Shown piece after piece: positions 1 to 7,100 of a DNA stretch of 7,109 nt. The stretch covers positions 1 to 7,109 of the forward strand of contig SKTN01000295.1 of NCBI GenBank assembly GCA_007117945.1, given 5' to 3'. Source of the stretch: Nitriliruptoraceae bacterium. GTDB lineage: Bacteria > Actinomycetota > Nitriliruptoria > Nitriliruptorales > Nitriliruptoraceae. Every line of letters starts with the position of its first letter. Positions within the stretch are counted from its first letter, which is position 1. Under the pieces are notes generated by a model, which ran no database searches, was not told the DNA's origin, and saw nothing but the letters and a program-made list of their open reading frames with translations. The position numbers and the translations under genes were made by a program.

Positions 1-1
1 C

Positions 2-1183
2 GCCAGCGGCGGCGCCGGCGGGTTCGCCGAGGTGCAGGTGCCGACGGCGGCCCTGCACAGCGCCTGGACGGTCACCGTCGACGTGGACGCGGAGCGCCTC
101 CACGCGGACAACGACGTGCTGATCGCGGCCATCTCCGCGTCGGAGGCGACCACCTACGCCGGCGCGACCGGCGGTGGGGTCCTCGCGGTGGGGGAGGTCC
201 GGTCCTACGCCGCTGCCGGCCCGGCGACCTGGTGCACCAGCACCTCGGGGCTGCTGTGTCAGGAGCGGGCGGGGTTGGCGGACCGTGGGCGCACGACCGT
301 GCGCGTCGGCCCCACGACCACCGTCACCGCTGGCCGGGACGTGGACGTGACCGCCACGGGTGACCACGAGCTGCGGGCGACCGCCCTGTCCGATGGCGGC
401 GGCCTCATCGCCGCGCGCATCGCTCGGACCGGTGCGCAGCTGAGACACGACGTCCACGTGCACGTCGAGGGCGCCACGATCATCGCCGGGGATGTCCTCA
501 CGGTGCTGGCGACCAGCTCGGTCGATGTCCGCACGGAGGCGACCACCTGGTCGATGGCCGTGGGCGCCGGCGCCGACTCCGACGACACCCACAGCCACCG
601 GGGGGCGCGGATCACCCTGGACACCCGCGTCACGATCGACGATGACGCGCAGCTGACGGCCGAGGCGGTGGTCCTCGACGCGCTGGTCACCGATGTGGTC
701 GGCAGGGCCGATGCGGATGCGCAGGCGTTCAGCCCCATCTTCCTCGGGGTGGTCACCGCCTTCGCCAGAGCGAGGGTCGACATCACCTCGGCTGCCGGGG
801 TGGACATCTCGGGCGAGGGGACCCGCATCACCGGGATCCAGGGTGTGGACATCCGCGCACGACACCAGGGTGTCAGTGCGGTCCGCAACGCCTACCACCT
901 CGCCGTCGCCCTCATCCCACCGCAGAACGCCTTCGGGGAGGGGGACCTGGTTCTCACCAGCGTCGTGACCTCCGGGTCCGAGGCCCTGGTCACCGCGGGA
1001 GCCCGCGACGACGCTCGCCACGAGCGCACGGGGTTGCTCGACGGGGAGGACCAGGGGCTCGACCGCGAGGATCCGGCCCTGGCACTGGTGGTCCTCTCGG
1101 AGGTCACGGGCACCTCGGAGACCTACGGGCGGAGCATCAGCCGCAGTCGCGGAGGCAGCCTGTCGGAGCGAGCCTCCACGGCG
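2..1183 (+). other. Protein region: beta-solenoid-like N-terminal-side segment
   Basis: Residues 1-394 of the visible protein. Short alternating hydrophobic strands are separated by Gly/Asp/Ala turns, for example TAGRDVDVTATG, IIAGDVLTVLATSS and ITSAAGVDISGEG. Two Ala/Asp-rich stretches (around residues 185-200 and 235-265) resemble the spacers of parallel beta-helix adhesins. The pattern 'GVDIRARHQGV' followed by 'LIPPQ' closes the repetitive part near residue 305. After that, residues about 305-394 are hydrophilic, Arg/Asp/Ser-rich and probably a linker or poorly ordered. Glycine codon choice differs from later parts of the gene (GGG about as common as GGC). No catalytic motif was seen. The beta-helix assignment is an inference from pattern only. 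Confidence 0.55.
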
Positions 1184-4100
1184 TGGGACGCCGACGTGAC
1201 GATCCTCGGGGGTCGTCGCGGCAACCCCGAGCTGGTCATCGACGAGCGCGGCGTCATCCAGGTCCTGCGCAACGTGAACGTCAGTCGCTCCGAGGGTGGA
1301 GACCTGCTGGCGGTCGGCGACACGGTCGGCGACACCGTCTACGTCGAGGTCGCCAACGACGGCTACGCCGATGTGCTGTTCCGCACCCGGGACCGCACCA
1401 CGAACCAGCTCGCCAACGGCGACGACGTCCGCTGGCCGGTGTTCACCTTCCGCGACACCTTCGAGCGGGTGTTCATCCTCGACCACTCCGGGGCTGAGCT
1501 GCACCTGCTGGGCATCGATGTGGTCAACCGCAGCAGCGAGATCCCGCTGGTGCAGATCGAGAACACGGCCAGCACCGCCCGGGATCGCACGCCGATGGAG
1601 TTCGACGTCTGGCGCAGCCTCGGCACCCCCCTCATCGACGTGCAGAAGATCCAGAGCGAGGCGGACGCGGACACCCCACGCAGCACCGCGGACATCGTCG
1701 TGGGTGGGCACATCATCAACCCCTCCGGCTGGACCCGCCTGCTCAACACCGACGGAGATGTGCTTGCCACCACTGACGGCCTGATCGAGACCAACGCCCT
1801 GGACCTGTCAGCCGCCGGCGACCTCGGCAGCGCCGGGCAGCGCCTACCCGTCCTGCTGGTCCAGCACGTGGACCGTGGCCAGCTCCCGGGACCGGAGGAC
1901 GACGAGCTCCGGCCGGGCCGACTGGTCGCCGCTGCCGGGGGCGACATCCACCTCGACATCCAGGCCGTCGACCGCGTCGACGTGCTGGACCCGGTCGCGC
2001 CGGACACCAGCCCGCTGACCGTGCAGCTGGACTCGATCGTGGCCGGTGGCGACGTGGACCTGCTGCTCAGGGAGAGCCTGCGCCAGGGTGGCACCGCCGA
2101 CTCCGGCGACGTGCGTGTGTTCGTGCGGACGGAGACGACCTCCTCCAGCGACCGCGACCGGCAGTACAGCGTCCACTTCCGGCCCGACGCGGTCGACCCC
2201 CTCGTCCGTGACCCTGCGGCCTACTTCGACGCCGATACCACCATCACCCTCGACTCCCTGTACCTCATGGAACGCCGCGTCGAGCTCCCGGATCCTGCGC
2301 GCGGGACGGAGCCGGTGACCGGCCTCGACGCCTTCGACGTCGCCGTGGAGCTGGCGCCCACCGGCACGGCCGGTCTGGCTGGACTGGTGGCGGGCGGGAC
2401 GATCACCGTGGCGGCCGCGCAGCCCGAACCGGTGGACGGTGCCGGCCAGCCCACGCCCCGCATCGACGTTCGGGCGTTCACCGACATCCTGGCTGACGGC
2501 CACATCAACGTCCTGACCAACGGTTGGATCGAGGTCACCGAGGTCGCCGATGACCTGCGCGTCGGGCTGATCGAGTCCACCGACGACGACGTGACGCTGA
2601 TCTCCCCCGCTGCGATCGTCGACGCCGTGCCGGACGAGGCCGCACGCGCCGCCGACGTGATCGGGCGCAACATCACGATGTGGGCCGGTCAGGCCGGTGC
2701 TCGTGGCGGCATCGGCGCCCCCGACCGGTCGGCCACCGTCGACGACGGCGACGGGTTCCTGGAGCTCGCCCTGCTGGACGACACCGGTGTGGTCGCCGCC
2801 CACGACGGCTACCTGCGCAGCGACGGCAGCCTCACCGGGGCCACCACCCGCGGCATCTACCTCGCTGGTGTCTCCGGCGACCTGCGCCTCGACGTGGTGC
2901 GCACCAGCACCGTCGATGGCGAGGTGTCCCTGATCGTCTTGGACGGCTCGCTGCTCGACGGCCGTGAGGGTCTGAGCCCGCCCTACGCCAACGTGATCGG
3001 TGGCACCCTCGCCCTGCGTGCCGAGGGCGGCAGCGTCGGGGCCAGTGATCGTGACCTGGTGATCGACTCCCAGCGGTACGGGCCCGGCACCGTGGGCCTG
3101 CACGCGGAGCACGACCTCTACGTCACCGAGGTGTCGGTCGCCGCCGGCGAGGTGGATGCCCGCCGGTCGCTGGAGCTCGTCGAGGCCGTTGCCGGCGGCA
3201 ACGTCCGGCTCACCGTGGCGGAGACCGCCGCGTTGGGCGAGGACCTGCACCTGCTGGCCGGCGGCGAGGTCCGCTACGACCAGGAGCTGCTGGCCGAGGT
3301 CGAGCAGGGCACCATCACCGCTGACACCGGCTGGATCGAGCTGCGGGTCGGCGACGACATCTCCACCACCGACGACAGCCGGATCCTGGCCGGCCAGTGG
3401 ATCGACATCTTCGGCGACTTCGGCAACCAGGACCCGGGCTACGGCACCACGATCGTCCTGCGCGGGGAGGTCACCGCCGGGCGCTGCGCAACGAGCGACG
3501 ACTGTGCGCCGAGCGGTGATGCCGACCGGCGCTTCGGGGACATCACCCGCATCTTCGGCAACACCGACAGCGACGCGGTGCTGTTCGACCGGACCCTGCT
3601 CGGGTCCTCGACGCGGGTCTACGGCTCCGCCGCGCCGACGACCGCAGGTGGTACCGCGCCAGCCGCCGGCGAGGCCGGCCATGCCGGCGAGGACCTGTTC
3701 GTCGTCAACCAGTTGCAGACCATGGACGTCGCCGCCGGCCACACCCTGACCCTCGACGGGCAGGGCGGCACCGACCGGTACGTGATCCTCACCACCGGCA
3801 GCGACGTCGCGACCGCCCGCCACTACGTCATCAACGTCCTCGACACCGGGGCACCCGACGATGGCGTCGATGTGCTCGAGGTCCACGGAGCCGGCAAGGC
3901 CGCAGGGGTGTTCGACACCCACGACCACGCGCAGTTGGCCGCGCTGCTGGCGGGCGAGGGCATCGCCCAGGCCGACGAGGCCGCGAGCGACGACGTCTTC
4001 CTCCTGCGCCGGACCACGGAGATCGCGGGTGAGGACGCGGATCGGCCCGGCTTCGTCGCGGTCCTGCACGGCACCGTGGAGCAGTCCCAGCAGTACGTCG

Positions 4101-7100
4101 GTGCCGACGGGAGCGACAGCGCGGACGACCTCACACGGCCCACCGCGGTCCAGCGCATCAACTACGACACCGCCGTCAACGGTCGCCTCGAGGTCCTCGG
4201 CCACGCCGGCGACGACACCTTCGCGGTGGATGACACCTCCGTGGCCGTCACCCTGGACGGCGGTGACGGCGACGACACCTTCCGGATCGGGCAGCTGTTC
4301 GGGTCCAAGCGCACCGCCGAGGCGGCCGGGCTCGCACCCGAGGACGAGTTCCCGGAGCTGATCGCGACCACCCGCGGCTGGCTCAGCCCCGGGATCAGCG
4401 CGCCCCTGGTCGCCATGGGCGGTGACGGCGACGACACCTTCGTCGTCTACGGCAACCAGGCGGAGCTGCGCCTCGAGGGCAACGACGGCAACGACACCTT
4501 CGTCGTCCGCGGCTTCGCCCTCGCGGCCGTGGACCCGGTCGAGGGCGCCAGCGCCGAGCAGTGCGCCGCTGACTGGCGTGACTGCGAGATCCGCTTCCTC
4601 GATGCCCTCTCCGAGGACGGCCTGCGGCTCGCCGAGCCCCGCCTCGCGGGAGGATCCTCGGTGGTCGGCGGGACCGAGATCCGCACCGGCAGCGGCGACA
4701 ACGTCGTCGAGTACACCCTCAACGCGCCGGTGTCGGTCGACGGCGGCAGCGGGTTCAACACCCTGGTGGTCCTCGGCACGGAGTTCCCGGACAACATCGT
4801 GATCGACCAGGACGGCGTCTACGGCGCCGGGGTCGGCGTGCGCTTCGACAACATCCAGGTGCTCGAGGTCGACGCGCTCGAGGGCGACGATGAGATCTTC
4901 GTCCTGGGCACGCCCTTCGGCGTGGTCGTCCGGGTCGTCGGTGGGCTCGGCAGCGACATCATCAACGTCGGCGGCGACGTCACCCGCGACATCGTCGTCC
5001 GCGAGCTCGAGGGCGCCAGCGGCACGATCGACCACCAGATCATCGCCACCGACGACCCGCTCTACGCGGAGCTCGTGGCCGCCGGCATCGACCTCAACAT
5101 CGCCAGCCCCCGTGAGGGCGTGGTCATCATCACCGAGTCCGACGGGTTCACCACCGTGGCGCGAAACGGCGAACTCGACCAGTACACCGTGGTCCTCGCC
5201 GCACGGCCCGACGACGTGGTCTACATCACCGTCACCGCGGCGCGGACCGACGGCTCGTCCGCCGCCCTCGGACGGGACACCCTGCTGGTGTCCAGATCCT
5301 CGGACCCCGACAGCTTCTACCGGGAGGTGACCGTCGCCGGCGGGAGCGAGGTGCGGCCGAACCGAGCCCTCGTGCTGCGCTTCACCCCCGAGGACTGGGA
5401 CCAGGCCCAGACGGTCTGGGTCAAGGCCGTCACCGACGCCGCGCCCGAGGACGACCGCACCGTCAGCATCAGCCACAGCGTCGTCAGCGAGGACGAGACC
5501 TTCGACGCCGCCGTGGTCCGCAACGTCGAGGCCCTGATCCGCGGGGACGTGCCCGGCATCCGCATCACCCAACTGGATGCCGGCGCGTACGACGCCGACG
5601 GCACGCTCCGTGAGGACCGCACCAGCGTGGTGCTCGAGGGCGAGGCGCACGGTTTCACCGACGTCTACGCCATCGCACTCGCCGCCCCGCCGGCACCGGG
5701 CACCGTGGTGACGGTCCGCATCGAGCGCAGCGACGACCGGGTGCGGTTGTCGGCGGCAGCTGATGACGAGCGGTTCGGCATCGACGAGTTGGGCGCCTTC
5801 GTCACCTTCACCGACCAGGACTGGGACGATCCGGTGATCATCCGCATCACCGCCGTCGACGACGCCGTACGCCAGGATCCGAGCTTCACGGTCCTCACCC
5901 ACCGGATTGACGCCGACGCGGCCGACGCCGACCCGGACTACGACGCCCGGGTGGTCCGCATCGATGTGCTGGTCTACGACGACGACAGCCCGGGCGTGAT
6001 CGTCACCCAGACCGACGGCACCACCGAGGTGACCCTCGGCGACCTCGACAGCGGCCCCGGTGCGGGGGACAGCTACACCCTGCGCCTGACCCAGCAGCCG
6101 AACGGCGAGGTGACCCTACGGATCGTCACCGACGGCCAGACCGACGTCGTCGCGATCGACGGTGGGCCGGTCACCTCCCAGGAGGCGCCCGACCTCGGCA
6201 GCGCCGAGCTGACCGGCGTCACGATCGGCACCGCGCCGTACCCGCTGGACGAAGGCCGCGGCGACCTCGTGACGTTGACGCGAGGCGACGGCTCGAGCTG
6301 GCTCGAGGACGGCTGGCTCGAGGGCCAACTGGTCCGCATCGGCGGCACCGACTACAAGGTCGCGCTGCTGTCCGGGCCGCCCGGTGGCGACGCGCCCGAG
6401 AGCATCATGTGGCTGCTGGCGCTGGACTCGAGCGATGGCACCGTCACCGCCGCGCCCGTCGGCGACGCGCTGGTGCGGATCGTGCCGGTGGTGACCTTCA
6501 CCCCGGACAGCTGGTCCACCCCCGTCGAGGTCACCGTCCAGGCCGACCCCCGCTACCTGGTGCCCCCGGCGCTCGCGGACGTCAAGCGGTTCTCGGCCCG
6601 GCCCCACCTGCTCAACCGGATCCGAGGGCCGCTGTCGGTCGACGGTGGGACCACCGACGCGGACCGCTCCCTGCAGGACGCGGTGCTGCTGCCCGGTGAG
6701 GGCAACGCCCCGCTCTTCGGCATCCCCCCGCAGCCGCCGGAGCGCGACCAGATCGACGTGCTCAACATCTTCGACGACTCCTCGCAGACCGACCAGTCGG
6801 GCACGCTGACCTCGACCAACCTCAGCGGCTTCGGGATGGCGGACGGCCTCGACTGGCGCGACCTCGGTTTCGCCCCCGACCAGATCCCCGACGGCCAGCA
6901 ACTGACCTACCAGGGGGGCATCACCTTCGGCGGGCCGGGCGCGGATGGCGACCCGGGTGCGGGTGACGGGGTGAGCACCATCGAGGTACTCAACCTCCTC
7001 CTCGGCAGCGGCAACAACGCCCTGCGCATCGAGGGGACCCTCAACCCGGCGGCGACCGAGCAGTGCGCCGACCCGGCCGACGGCCGCACCTGCACCGCCA

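Larger units (their letters stand above)
1784..3676 (+). other. Protein region: short beta-strand/glycine-turn repeats, filamentous-hemagglutinin-like
   Basis: Residues 595-1225. The stretch is built of short strands headed by glycine turns: AAGGDIHLD, VAGGDVDLL, VAGGTITVA, LADGHINVL, VAGGNVRLT and LAGGEVRYD, plus 'AGDLGSAGQRLPV' and 'EGGSVGASDRDLVID', which follow the GxxGSxxxxL pattern common in filamentous-hemagglutinin-like beta-helices. A stretch with GDDIST, ILAGQWIDIFGDFGN and TTIVLRGEVTAG (about residues 1115-1160) leads into the second cysteine pair, and RIFGNTDSD follows it. A short Ala/Gly/Thr/Pro-rich linker (about 3623-3676) ends the region. A parallel beta-helix or similar elongated scaffold is inferred; no ligand-binding or enzymatic residues are evident. 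Confidence 0.5.
4199..4504 (+). repeat. Four RTX-type nonapeptide units in two pairs, 20-residue spacing
   Basis: GHAGDDTFA (4199-4225, residues 1400-1408), GGDGDDTFR (4259-4285, 1420-1428), GGDGDDTFV (4418-4444, 1473-1481) and GNDGNDTFV (4478-4504, 1493-1501). All share G-(D/N)-D-T-F at the core and fit the RTX calcium-binding consensus GGxGxDxUx. Within each pair the distance is exactly 20 residues (60 bases), bridged by a strand such as VVYGNQAELRLE. The pairs are 53 residues apart across a non-repeat stretch containing FGSKRTAEAAG and GWLSPGISAPLV. This is not the tight 9-residue tandem of classical RTX toxins. Calcium binding is expected from the family but not shown by sequence alone. 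Confidence 0.7.

Noticed and set aside
1296..1784. + strand ORF of 162 codons, and similar Ser/Thr/Arg/Pro-rich ORFs in other frames
   Set aside because: Low-complexity composition rich in S, T, R, P and A is typical of out-of-frame translation of GC-rich DNA; each overlaps the continuous frame-2 coding sequence.
3623..3676. Ala/Gly/Thr/Pro-rich stretch as a gene boundary or intergenic spacer
   Set aside because: The reading frame continues through it without a stop, so it is better read as an interdomain linker.
4415..4417. Internal in-frame ATG codons (about eight in the window) as possible gene starts
   Set aside because: None has a convincing purine-rich ribosome binding site or a stop upstream in the frame, and protein patterning continues across each one.
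4199..4504. Short direct repeats as a CRISPR array
   Set aside because: The repeats are in-frame coding units for GxxGxDTF nonapeptides, and the sequence between them is coding and part of the same protein pattern.
1844..5902. 1352-residue minus-strand ORF as a real gene
   Set aside because: It is codon-aligned antisense to the coherent + strand protein, shows no recognisable domain, and its openness follows from the near absence of CTA, TTA and TCA codons in the sense frame.
6290..6323. Repeated GGCTCGAG (CTCGAG palindrome) as a regulatory or recombination site
   Set aside because: It is explained by the tandem coding motif SWLED/GWLEG and lies deep inside the gene.
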